Assembly: GCA_022600255.1 (NCBI GenBank)
Contig: JAHZKU010000057.1
Span: 1-6,445, forward strand
DNA length: 6,445 bases
Reading direction: 5' to 3'
Source: Actinomycetes bacterium
Lineage (GTDB): Bacteria; Actinomycetota; Actinomycetes; S36-B12; GCA-2699445
Part shown: one piece after another, positions 1-6,129 of the stretch
How the letters are laid out: every line of letters begins with the position of its first letter
How positions within the stretch are numbered: the stretch's first letter is position 1
Notes under the pieces: model-generated
The model's database searches: none
What the model was told of the DNA's origin: nothing
Seen by the model: the letters and a program-made list of their open reading frames with translations, nothing else
Position numbers and translations under genes: made by a program

Positions 1-88
1 AGTCCAGCGTCATGAGGAACTGCGCCAAGACCAGAAACCCCAGAATCAATCCGGCGCGGGACTTCGTTGGGGTCTCAGGCTCACTCAC
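1..88 (-). CDS. MFS transporter, DHA2-like, N-terminal fragment (runs off left edge)
   Basis: Reading leftward from a GTG at 88, the frame gives 29 residues and continues past the window edge. A short polar leader (VSEPETPTKSRAG) is followed by a hydrophobic helix ending LVLAQFLMTLD. That pattern, a first transmembrane helix with AQF...LD, is characteristic of the 14-helix DHA2 (EmrB/QacA) drug:proton exporters of the major facilitator superfamily, where it is usually followed by a VNVALP-type motif that lies outside the window. The gene is divergent from the MoxR operon. The start is uncertain: an in-frame ATG lies at 127 (giving an extra MTNGQRRPWHDAW), and the frame stays open to about 430. 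No start has a clear Shine-Dalgarno sequence. GTG 88 is preferred because it gives a leader of the usual length before helix 1. Substrate is unknown. The identification rests on one helix only. Confidence 0.62.
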   Translation of the reverse strand, partial: MSEPETPTKSRAGLILGFLVLAQFLMTLD

Positions 89-153
89 CCATGCATCGTG
101 CCATGGCCGACGCTGGCCATTCGTCATCGGGGAAACCCAGCCATCCTTGCGTA

Positions 154-187
154 CCGTGCCAACCAGCCCAAAGTCCGTACCAACCAG
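154..187. repeat. Tandem 13-base direct repeat, 21-base period
   Basis: CCGTGCCAACCAG (154-166) and CCGTACCAACCAG (175-187) match at 12 of 13 positions and start 21 bases apart, about two helical turns. The second copy merges into an imperfect palindrome, CCAAC-CA-GTTGG (180-191). The spacing would suit a tandem operator for the divergent exporter gene. However, 21 bases is also seven codons, and in the open minus-strand frame the two units read LVGTDFG and LVGTVRK, so a coding origin is possible. Confidence 0.4.
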
Positions 188-367
188 TTGGGTCAGAGTC
201 GACCCCTGCGGTCGCAGCGCTGCTGATCGACGGCAGCCAAACTGGGCGCCCGCCAAGCCAGCAAACCCGGCTGGCGGATGGAATCCCACTGACTGGCCGA
301 GGGGTGAGTGCGGACCTGCTATGCCGTCGGTGGGTGCATGCAAATGTGGCACCTGCTGAGCCAACCA

Positions 368-387
368 CCAACGTCCAGTGTTGGGTC
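368..387. promoter_or_regulatory. Inverted repeat CCAAC-N7-GTTGG, candidate operator
   Basis: CCAAC (368-372) and GTTGG (380-384) form an inverted repeat with a 7-base spacer, followed by GTC. The same GTTGGGTC end occurs at 187-194, also preceded by CCAAC. The site lies about 100 bases before the MoxR start and could bind a regulator of either divergent gene. This rests only on the repeat pattern; no regulator gene is present in the window. Confidence 0.25.
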
Positions 388-482
388 CAGCGCTAGGCCA
401 TGCGTCACGCGGCTGGCCGAGTTCGTTCCGTTATCTGTTGCTAACACTTCTCTGACCCAAGCGTCGGGCGAATGATTTAGCC

Positions 483-1679
483 TTGAACGAGCCTGAGTCA
501 CGGGATCGTGCAGCCTCGGGCCCCGACCTCTTTGGAGCGCAGTTGAGCGACACCCCCGACCCGGAACTCCCCCGCACACAGGAAACGCTGGTTCTGTCAG
601 CGCCCGGCGAAGAATCAATCCGAATCTCGCCCACCCCGACCGCTGTCTCCGGCGCAGCACCGAAAGCGCTGATCGAACAGGCCCTCTTCGAGGTGAAACG
701 GGTTGTCGTTGGCCAAGATGAGATGATCGAGCGCCTGATGATCTGCGTGATCGCCGGCGGCAACTGCTTGCTTGAGGGTCCCCCCGGGCTAGCCAAGACC
801 TTGGCCGCCAAGACACTCGCAACGGTGATCGGCGGCGATTTTGCGCGGATTCAGTTCACCCCAGATCTACTCCCGGCCGACATCCTCGGCACGCGCATCT
901 ATCAACCCTCCAAAGAGTCGTTCAGCGTCGAACTCGGCCCGGTATTCACCAATGTGGTTTTGGCCGACGAGATCAACCGCGCCTCCCCCAAGGTGCAGTC
1001 GGCGCTGCTGGAAGTCATGGCCGAAAAGCAGGTCTCCATTGGAGGGACTACCCATGGTGTGCCGCAACCTTTCATCGTGTTAGCCACCCAGAATCCGATC
1101 GAGAGTGAGGGCGTCTACGCCCTGCCCGAGGCACAGCAGGATCGCTTTCTCATGAAAATCCAGTTGGACTACCCCAGCGATCGCGAGGAAGCCGAAATTG
1201 TGCGTCGCGTCGGTGTGCGTACCCCAGAACCGAACGCGGTGCTGTCACCAGAAAAGTGGGCCGAGTTGCGCGACCTAGCTGCCGAGGCATTCGTACACGA
1301 TGCTGTGGTGGATTACGCGGTTCGGTTGGTGGCTGCCACCCGGCGCCCGGCTAGCTTTGGACTACCCGAGTTCACATCCCAGATCGCCTTTGGCGCCAGC
1401 CCGCGAGCCACACTGGGCCTCATCTCAGCCGCACGTGCGTTCGCGCTGATGAATGGTCGGCGCTACGTGCTGCCGTTGGACGTGTTTCGCGTTGCTGGCG
1501 ATGTATTGCGGCACCGACTGGTGCTGTCCTATGAGGCCCTCGCGAACGAGGTCGACGCGCAGCAGATCGTGGACCTGATTCTGGCTACGGTCTGGGCACC
1601 GGAACTAACCCCTGGCCCGATCACTAAGTCGCGCGCACCGAGTCCGGCCGATCACGCTGACCAGCCAGCGGCTAGTTAG
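483..1679 (+). CDS. moxR: MoxR-family AAA+ ATPase
   Basis: A 398-residue chaperone-like AAA+ ATPase of the MoxR family, which remodels or activates partner proteins, usually the VWA-domain proteins encoded beside it. Visible motifs are: VVGQ entry (74-78), Walker A GPPGLAKT (99-106), Walker B VVLADEIN (158-165), sensor 1 ATQNP (201-205), LPEAQQDRF with the presumed arginine finger R221, and sensor 2 GASPRA (304-309). The C-terminal lid (MoxR AAA_lid) extends to about 372. All catalytic residues are present, so it should be active. The first ~60 residues are an acidic, Pro/Ser-rich tail before the conserved core. The TTG at 483 is the first possible start after an in-frame TGA at 453, and the resulting length is close to mycobacterial MoxR1; the alternative GTG at 693 would remove conserved sequence. 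There is no clear Shine-Dalgarno sequence. The stop lies 2 bases before the DUF58 start, so the genes are surely co-transcribed. Confidence 0.95.
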   Translation: MNEPESRDRAASGPDLFGAQLSDTPDPELPRTQETLVLSAPGEESIRISPTPTAVSGAAPKALIEQALFEVKRVVVGQDEMIERLMICVIAGGNCLLEGPPGLAKTLAAKTLATVIGGDFARIQFTPDLLPADILGTRIYQPSKESFSVELGPVFTNVVLADEINRASPKVQSALLEVMAEKQVSIGGTTHGVPQPFIVLATQNPIESEGVYALPEAQQDRFLMKIQLDYPSDREEAEIVRRVGVRTPEPNAVLSPEKWAELRDLAAEAFVHDAVVDYAVRLVAATRRPASFGLPEFTSQIAFGASPRATLGLISAARAFALMNGRRYVLPLDVFRVAGDVLRHRLVLSYEALANEVDAQQIVDLILATVWAPELTPGPITKSRAPSPADHADQPAAS

Positions 1680-1681
1680 CC

Positions 1682-2593
1682 ATGGCACAACAGACCGGTG
1701 TGGAGAACGAGGCTTTCCGGCACGAGACCAACCTGCGCAAGCTCGAGTTGGCTGTAACCCGCAAGCTTGATGGTTTCTTGCACGGCGAAAACCTAACCAC
1801 GCGGCACGGCCCTGGATCCGAGCGAGGCGAAGGCCGGGTGTATCAACCTGGCGATGACGCGCGCCGGATCGATTGGAGCGTGACGGCTCGTATGAACGAA
1901 CTGCACGTGCGCGACACCATCGCCGACCGCGAACTCGAGACCTGGCTGGTGGTTGATGGCACGGCCAGTCTGGACTTCGGCACTAGGAAATGGGAGAAGC
2001 GAGACCTAGCGCTGACAGCGGCTGGCGCATTCGGACTGCTAGGGGCCCGGGCCGGAAACCGAGTAGGCGCCCTGATCTACGATTCCGACGGGGTCAACGT
2101 GTTGCCCCCCAAGGGCGGGCGGAAGTCCGTGATGCAAGTGTTGCGCCGACTCGATCGCCGACCTCGCGGCACCGCGCCGTCGGCTGATCTCAGTGAAGCA
2201 TTGGCCACCGTCCGGCGGACTGCACGCCGGCGCGGCCGAGTGGTTGTGATCTCGGACTTCATCGACACTGGTGACTGGCCCGCGGAGTTACGCAGACTTG
2301 GCCTCAAGCAAGACGTGATCGTGGCATCGATCACCGACCCTCGGGAACTGGAGTTGCCCCCATCCGGGCTGATTTCATTCGTGGATCCCGAATCCGGCGA
2401 CTTGGTCGAGATCCAAACCAGCAATAAGAAGTTCCGGCGGCGGTTCGCGGCCGAAGCGCAGGCCCGAGCCGATGCACGCAGAGACGCCATTCACAAGTCC
2501 GGGGCGCGCCACGTCGAACTGTCGACAGATCGCGACTGGATGCTGGATCTCGTTGCGTTCGTGAATAGGACGGGACGGACAGGGTTGCGATGA
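1682..2593 (+). CDS. DUF58 family protein with VWA-like fold (Rv1480 type)
   Basis: A 303-residue DUF58 protein. The family signature GEGRVYQPGDDARRIDW...TAR spans about 49-70. A VWA-like domain follows, with a metal-site triad in degenerate form: D92-x-T94-x-S96 in VVDGTASLDFG, T164 in PRGTAP, and D192 in VVVISDF. Many DUF58 proteins have two N-terminal membrane helices; this one has none and should be cytoplasmic, like M. tuberculosis Rv1480 (about 317 residues). It probably acts as a partner or adaptor between the MoxR ATPase and the membrane VWA protein; the exact biochemical role is not known. The ATG is 2 bases after the MoxR stop, and its own stop overlaps the next start by four bases (ATGA), which suggests translational coupling. 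No separate Shine-Dalgarno sequence is visible at its start. Confidence 0.93.
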   Translation: MAQQTGVENEAFRHETNLRKLELAVTRKLDGFLHGENLTTRHGPGSERGEGRVYQPGDDARRIDWSVTARMNELHVRDTIADRELETWLVVDGTASLDFGTRKWEKRDLALTAAGAFGLLGARAGNRVGALIYDSDGVNVLPPKGGRKSVMQVLRRLDRRPRGTAPSADLSEALATVRRTARRRGRVVVISDFIDTGDWPAELRRLGLKQDVIVASITDPRELELPPSGLISFVDPESGDLVEIQTSNKKFRRRFAAEAQARADARRDAIHKSGARHVELSTDRDWMLDLVAFVNRTGRTGLR

Positions 2594-3561
2594 ACTTCCT
2601 GAGCCCAGCCTGGTTCCTGGCATTGATTGGAGTGGCCGCCCTCGTTGTCGGCTACCTGGTGCTGCAACGACGGCGCCGCGCCTACGCTGTCCGATTCGCC
2701 GACACCGACCTACTAGCATCCGTTGCGCCGAAACGCCCGGGATGGCGGCGCCATGTACCGGCCGCCGCAGCAGGCCTGGCACTGGTTCTCCTAGTCATCG
2801 GACTGGCGAAACCCGTCCACGAAGTCGCGGTGGCCGAAGAGTCCGAAATCATCATGCTGAACATCGACGTTTCTCGCTCGATGGAGGCCACTGATGTGGA
2901 CCCGTCCCGGCTGGAAGCGGCCACAGCCGCCGCGCAAGAGTTTGTCAACGAATTGCCCGAGGGTGTTGAGGTGGGGTTGGTGGCGTTCTCCAGCACGGCC
3001 CAGGTCCTCGTGCCACCTACTACGAACCACCGGCAGGTGAACCAGGCGATCAGCCGACTGGAACCCGAGGAGGGCACCGCCTCCGGTGACGCGATCATTG
3101 CCTCGTTGCGGGCGATTGACGCCGCCCAGGTAGCAGCCGGGGTAGACACGGACGAGCGCCAATCAGGGGACCCAGCATCGGCGGCCATCGTGCTGTTGTC
3201 CGATGGTGATCGCCAACTCGGTGTCAGTTTGGAGGAGGCCTCAGCAGCCGCTGTGGATCAAGGTGTTCCCGTGTCGACCATTACGTTCGGAACGCCAGAT
3301 GGCACTGTCACTGTCGGTGGTGAAGTGATCCCGGTGCCGCCGGACCCCGAGGCCATGGAGTTAGTCGCCGAGACCACCGGCGGCACGGCCTTCGACGCAC
3401 AAGACTCCGACGAACTGCGGGAAGTGTATTCGCAGATTCAAGGGGAAGTGGGCTTTGAGGTGCAGCAGAGCGATCTCTGGCCGTGGTTTGTTGGCTTCGC
3501 CTTCGCGTTACTCGCTTTAGGCTTCCTGGGCAGCATGATCTGGACCGGCCGATTCCTCTAG
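2590..3561 (+). CDS. Membrane-anchored VWA-domain protein (BatA / Rv1481 type)
   Basis: A 323-residue membrane protein. The N-terminal BatA-type segment begins FLSPAWFLALIG with helix 1 at about 6-25 and helix 2 at about 57-74, joined by a basic loop carrying the SVAPKRP motif also found in Rv1481. A von Willebrand factor A domain follows (about 86-285) with a complete metal-ion-dependent adhesion site: D93-x-S95-x-S97 (DVSRS), T163 (EGTASGDA) and D205 (LLSDGD). A third helix (about 299-317) sits at the C-terminus, leaving a very short tail. The VWA domain lies between helices 2 and 3; the even spacing of helices and basic loop leave its side of the membrane to be tested. It is the likely effector or scaffold that the MoxR ATPase works on. 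Start ATG 2590 overlaps the DUF58 stop; AGGG (2581-2584) is a modest ribosome binding site. It is the last gene of the operon. Confidence 0.93.
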   Translation: MNFLSPAWFLALIGVAALVVGYLVLQRRRRAYAVRFADTDLLASVAPKRPGWRRHVPAAAAGLALVLLVIGLAKPVHEVAVAEESEIIMLNIDVSRSMEATDVDPSRLEAATAAAQEFVNELPEGVEVGLVAFSSTAQVLVPPTTNHRQVNQAISRLEPEEGTASGDAIIASLRAIDAAQVAAGVDTDERQSGDPASAAIVLLSDGDRQLGVSLEEASAAAVDQGVPVSTITFGTPDGTVTVGGEVIPVPPDPEAMELVAETTGGTAFDAQDSDELREVYSQIQGEVGFEVQQSDLWPWFVGFAFALLALGFLGSMIWTGRFL

Positions 3562-3590
3562 CCTTCGGGTCAGTCGCTACCGACATCGGA

Positions 3591-3812
3591 TCACCTCGGC
3601 AGCACCTCAATGAACGAGTGCAGATGGTAGGGCATCACATCACCCTCGAGCACCTCCGGCTCGGCGATCGCCCAGCGATCTGCTGCAACGGCGGGATCGG
3701 AAAAAGCACAACCAGGGGCATCCCGGCTCGCCGCAGCGGCACGGAGGATACTTCGGGCTCGCCGAATACCCGCGTTGTTCGTCGATCTTGCTCGTTGATC
3801 GATGGTCCACAT
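3591..3812 (-). CDS. Small hypothetical protein, 73 residues
   Basis: A small minus-strand ORF starting at ATG 3812 and ending TGA 3591-3593. I do not recognise a family. Points in favour of it being real: an AGGA sits 6 bases before the ATG, the codons of its second half (for example GAG GTG CTG CCG) look like those of neighbouring genes, and it fills an otherwise empty gap. The protein has a basic N-terminal half (RARSILRAAAASR), one cysteine (35) and a distinctive end with acidic and aromatic residues, LEGDVMPYHLHSFIEVLPR. No signal peptide or membrane helix is seen. It lies ~100 bases downstream of the permease stop on the same strand and ends 29 bases from the convergent VWA stop. It might be a second gene of the permease transcript, a remnant of a longer gene, or chance. 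Confidence 0.42.
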   Translation of the reverse strand: MWTIDQRARSTNNAGIRRARSILRAAAASRDAPGCAFSDPAVAADRWAIAEPEVLEGDVMPYHLHSFIEVLPR

Positions 3813-3891
3813 TCCTGATCCTGCTGGACCCCCTAGACCAACGCGGCCGACTCACCGCGAGAAAACCGGGCTAGCGGGCCAGATGGAGCCA

Positions 3892-3904
3892 GGCGACGGT
3901 CGCC
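3892..3904 (-). terminator. Short palindrome after permease stop, weak terminator candidate
   Basis: GGCGAC-G-GTCGCC is a perfect 6-base inverted repeat with a one-base centre, 8 bases past the permease stop; it can fold as a 5-bp stem with a 3-base loop. It has no T-run directly behind it (a TTTT occurs about 25 bases further on), so termination is uncertain. If it does not terminate, the 73-codon ORF would be read from the permease transcript. Confidence 0.25.
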
Positions 3905-3912
3905 GATGCAGG

Positions 3913-5250
3913 CTAGGCCTTCGGCGCGGTCGTTTTCGGTTTGCGGTATTCGGTGTTCCGCAAGATCGCCTCCACCACAAACGAGAACACCAGCAGGGCC
4001 ACAATCAGGATCAGGGTGAGGAGGCCGCGGGTCTGGTAGATGTAAACGCTGAGGAAGCCGAAGATGACTAGGCAAGACACGATTGAGGCCCAGATCATGA
4101 GGACTTTCGCCCCGGTCTTCTCCCGGATCCGGAGATGGCCTAGGTTAACCGCCGCGTACAGCAACAGGAAGGCCGCGCTACCCAACATTGTGACGGCAGT
4201 GATGTCTAAGAATAGGATCGCCAGGATTGCCAACGCAGCAGTGATGAACAGCCCCTCGCGCGCGTTCGGCGACCATACCTTACGGTCGAATGTCTTAGGG
4301 AGCTCCTGATCCCGAGCGATTTGGTAGCTGGCATTCGCACTGCCGAACATGGTGGCGTTCACTGCGGAGGCGGTTGCAAACAGGGCCGTCACAGAAATCA
4401 CGACGATGCCAAATTGGCCGGCGAAGGAGCCCATGGCCTCTGCCAGCGCGAAACCTTCGTACTGCGTGATCTGAGACAACGCGAGGTTGCCGACCACCGT
4501 AATCGCCACGATCACGTAGATCACGATCACAATGCCAACACTGGCGTAGAGCGCGATCGGAAGTTGCCGTTTGGGGTTCTTCATGGCGCCGGCCGTATTG
4601 GTGACCAGCCCGAAACCCTCGAATCCGATAAACACAATCCCGGCAGCGAAGAGGATGGAGACTGGCCCCTCAAAGCCGCCTTGACCCAAGCGCGACGGAT
4701 CAAGGAAGAATAGGCCCGCGATCCCGAAACCGACAAGGATCAGGACGCAAAGGCTCACGATCCACTTCTGCGCCGAACCGACCACGGCCGTGCCGCCGTA
4801 TTGCAGCAGAGCGAACACCACTAGCAGGCCACACGCGATTAGCTTCTCCACCACGCTGTTACGGTCGCTTTGCCCCAGCAAAGAGACCAGATATCCGGCA
4901 AAAGCGTGACCGTAGAGGGCCAGCGACAGCACGTATCCGAGCCACTGGAAGATGTTGAAGCCGCCGCTGACCACACCCTTGCCGTAGCCCTGGACCAAGA
5001 ATTCCACCGCTCCCCCGGTAGTGGGGAACTTCGACCCCAGCTTCGCGTAGGAGTAGGAGGCTAGGAGCGCAACGATGCCGGAGATGATCATCGCCAATGG
5101 CAGGGCCGAACCAGCCACGGAGCCGCCGATCCCCACGACGGCGAAGATCGAGCCACCGGCCATGCCACCGATCCCGATACTGACAGCAGCGGGTACACCG
5201 AAGGTCTTCTTGGCACCGCTAGCGGGCGCCGCTCCTTGTTTCTGACTCAC
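3913..5250 (-). CDS. APC-superfamily amino-acid permease
   Basis: A 445-residue secondary transporter of the amino acid-polyamine-organocation superfamily, expected to import amino acids or related amines across the inner membrane by proton symport or exchange. About 12 hydrophobic helices are visible (roughly 18-40, 50-70, 93-125, 135-152, 160-183, 196-218, 232-252, 274-298, 333-350, 352-371, 382-404, 409-430). The substrate-binding glycine-rich break in helix 1 is GIGGMAGGSIF (26-36), followed by SYSYAKLGSKFPTTGG typical of helix 2 and its loop. Helix 6 carries FIGFEGFG (207-214), and MKNPKRQLPIAL is the usual loop before helix 7. The polar loop SYQIARDQELPKTF before helix 9 is also family-typical. 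The substrate cannot be read from sequence. GTG 5250 is the start; no Shine-Dalgarno sequence precedes it and a TAGCGT lies 9 bases upstream, which would suit a leaderless message. Confidence 0.93.
   Translation of the reverse strand: MSQKQGAAPASGAKKTFGVPAAVSIGIGGMAGGSIFAVVGIGGSVAGSALPLAMIISGIVALLASYSYAKLGSKFPTTGGAVEFLVQGYGKGVVSGGFNIFQWLGYVLSLALYGHAFAGYLVSLLGQSDRNSVVEKLIACGLLVVFALLQYGGTAVVGSAQKWIVSLCVLILVGFGIAGLFFLDPSRLGQGGFEGPVSILFAAGIVFIGFEGFGLVTNTAGAMKNPKRQLPIALYASVGIVIVIYVIVAITVVGNLALSQITQYEGFALAEAMGSFAGQFGIVVISVTALFATASAVNATMFGSANASYQIARDQELPKTFDRKVWSPNAREGLFITAALAILAILFLDITAVTMLGSAAFLLLYAAVNLGHLRIREKTGAKVLMIWASIVSCLVIFGFLSVYIYQTRGLLTLILIVALLVFSFVVEAILRNTEYRKPKTTAPKA
5216..5225. repeat. 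10-base perfect palindrome CCGCTAGCGG inside permease 5' end
   Basis: A perfect palindrome with the core CGCTAGCG, in permease codons 9-12. The same 8-base core occurs again at 5261-5268 upstream of the start codon, with centres 44 bases apart. Such a pair around a start codon could be an operator, although this copy lies in coding sequence. Confidence 0.35.
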
Positions 5251-5259
5251 AATGTGCTG

Positions 5260-5268
5260 ACGCTAGCG
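5260..5268 (-). promoter_or_regulatory. CGCTAGCG palindrome overlapping a candidate -10 for the permease
   Basis: CGCTAGCG (5261-5268) is a perfect palindrome. Read on the minus strand it overlaps TAGCGT (5265-5260), which fits the actinobacterial TANNNT -10 pattern and ends 9 bases before the permease GTG, so transcription could begin within a few bases of the start codon. No recognisable -35 was found at the proper distance (GGCGAC is there). A repressor bound to the palindrome would block this promoter. Confidence 0.28.
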
Positions 5269-5388
5269 CACCTGAGCCTAAGGTCGCCCGGTGTCTGTCG
5301 GGCTTGCGACATCGGTGTGGGATTTCGCCACTGGAGAAGACCGGTCAGTAGGGTTGGCCTTGGTACGACAGATGTGGGCTACTGGACT

Positions 5389-6066
5389 ATGGCGAACCGC
5401 ATCACCCAGCTTCGGACAATGGCCGCGATGCTACCCGCCGCCGAAGTCGCTGGCCTCGCTCGCGGGGTCGCCACGCTCCCCACCGTTGTTCTGCCTGGTG
5501 GTCCACAAAAGGGTGACGGCGGCGTGGTGCGGGTGTTGCCCGGATACATGACTGGCGATTGGTCCACGGTGGCCCTTCGCGCATACCTGCGGTCCTTGGG
5601 CTACCAGGTCTCCGGCTGGGATTTGAAGACCAACCGGGGAGATGTCCCCAGCTACACCGCCATCATGCGACAGAAGGTCGCCACCGACGCCGACCGCACC
5701 GGCCGCCCGGTGCGTCTGGTGGGCTGGAGCCTCGGCGGTGTTGTCGCGCGCGAGGTTGCCCGACAAGCGCCAGCCGATGTCCAGCAGGTGGTGACCCTAG
5801 GGTCACCCGTGGTGGGATACGGCCAGTACCGACCAGCCGGTGGGCCCGGGCCCGCGCCCACAACTCAAGTCCGTACCGATCAGCCGATCCATCCGCGGAT
5901 CACTGCGCTCTACAGCAAATCAGATGAGGTCGTTCCCTGGCGGGCCGCGCTGGATCCAGATGCCCGCAACCAGACCGAACACATTGAGGTGGCGGCAAAA
6001 CACGCAGAGCTGGGTGTTAGCGCCCCGATCCTGCGGATGGTCGGCGAGATTCTAGCCACCGGGTAA
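5389..6066 (+). CDS. Alpha/beta hydrolase (lipase/esterase-like)
   Basis: A 225-residue alpha/beta hydrolase from ATG 5389. After a ~45-residue N-terminal segment, the first core strand and oxyanion loop read VLPGYMTGD (49-57), then LRAYLRSLGY and GWDLKTNRG (76-84). The nucleophile elbow is GWSLGG with Ser114. The probable acid is Asp179 (YSKSDEVVPW) and the probable base His205 (AKHAELGVSAPILRMV). This order matches small esterases related to the EstA/triacylglycerol lipase group, but the true ester substrate is unknown. There is no signal peptide, so it is probably cytoplasmic. The frame is open upstream to a TTG at 5236, but that start would overlap the divergent permease gene and add a Cys/Arg-rich stretch unlike the family. 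The start has no strong ribosome binding site. It lies divergent from the permease and convergent with the DUF2461 gene. Confidence 0.85.
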   Translation: MANRITQLRTMAAMLPAAEVAGLARGVATLPTVVLPGGPQKGDGGVVRVLPGYMTGDWSTVALRAYLRSLGYQVSGWDLKTNRGDVPSYTAIMRQKVATDADRTGRPVRLVGWSLGGVVAREVARQAPADVQQVVTLGSPVVGYGQYRPAGGPGPAPTTQVRTDQPIHPRITALYSKSDEVVPWRAALDPDARNQTEHIEVAAKHAELGVSAPILRMVGEILATG

Positions 6067-6090
6067 GCTTCCCGTTCTAGTCGGGAGCTT
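6065..6090 (+). terminator. Hairpin after hydrolase stop, probable terminator
   Basis: AAGCT-T-CCCG (6065-6074) pairs with CGGGAGCTT (6082-6090), nine base pairs with one bulged T and a seven-base loop TTCTAGT. It begins in the stop codon of the hydrolase and lies between two convergent genes. There is no T-run, as is common for actinobacterial hairpin terminators. The stem would also form in RNA from the opposite strand, so it may serve both genes. Confidence 0.55.
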
Positions 6091-6129
6091 CCGGAACGAG
6101 GCACTGACCGGCACCTGTCAATACCGCAG

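Larger units (their letters stand above)
89..482. other. Divergent intergenic region with repeated CCAAC/GTTGG words
   Basis: About 390 bases separate the exporter start from the MoxR start. I see no convincing gene. On the minus strand the exporter frame stays open to about 430, so part of this stretch could be coding if a far-upstream start is used, but the translation is Pro/Gly/His-rich and unlike an MFS leader. CCAAC occurs at 159, 180, 361 and 368, and GTTGG at 187 and 380. A small hairpin (GCCAGC/GCTGGC, loop of 7) lies at 257-275. No good -35/-10 pair was found for either gene. Confidence 0.5.

Noticed and set aside
12..396. Two overlapping plus-strand open frames of 109-115 codons before moxR
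   Set aside because: Composition is Pro/Ser/Cys-rich with no domain, no ribosome binding site was seen, and they run antisense to the exporter start.
319..822. Long minus-strand open frames across the 5' end of moxR
   Set aside because: They overlap a clearly conserved AAA+ gene, are Arg/Ser-rich as expected from antisense of GC-rich coding DNA, and show no family motifs.
3562..3590. Possible terminator after the VWA gene
   Set aside because: The only inverted repeat (GTCG/CGAC at 3573-3584) is four base pairs with no T-run, too weak to call.
788..3874. Several GCTAGC (6-base palindrome) sites within genes
   Set aside because: They lack the full CGCTAGCG core, lie inside coding sequence or after stops, and six-base palindromes recur by chance; only the pair near the permease start is kept.
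4321..4713. 130-codon plus-strand frame opposite the permease
   Set aside because: It is rich in His, Arg and Asp as expected for the antisense of a hydrophobic membrane protein gene; no motif.
5236..5388. 51-codon upstream extension of the hydrolase from a TTG
   Set aside because: It would overlap the divergent permease 5' end and cover the promoter region, and its Cys/Arg/His content does not resemble the family; ATG 5389 is a better start.
6108..6119. Perfect TTGACA (-35-like) on the minus strand near the DUF2461 stop
   Set aside because: No -10 element lies 16-18 bases downstream and there is no gene start for it to serve.
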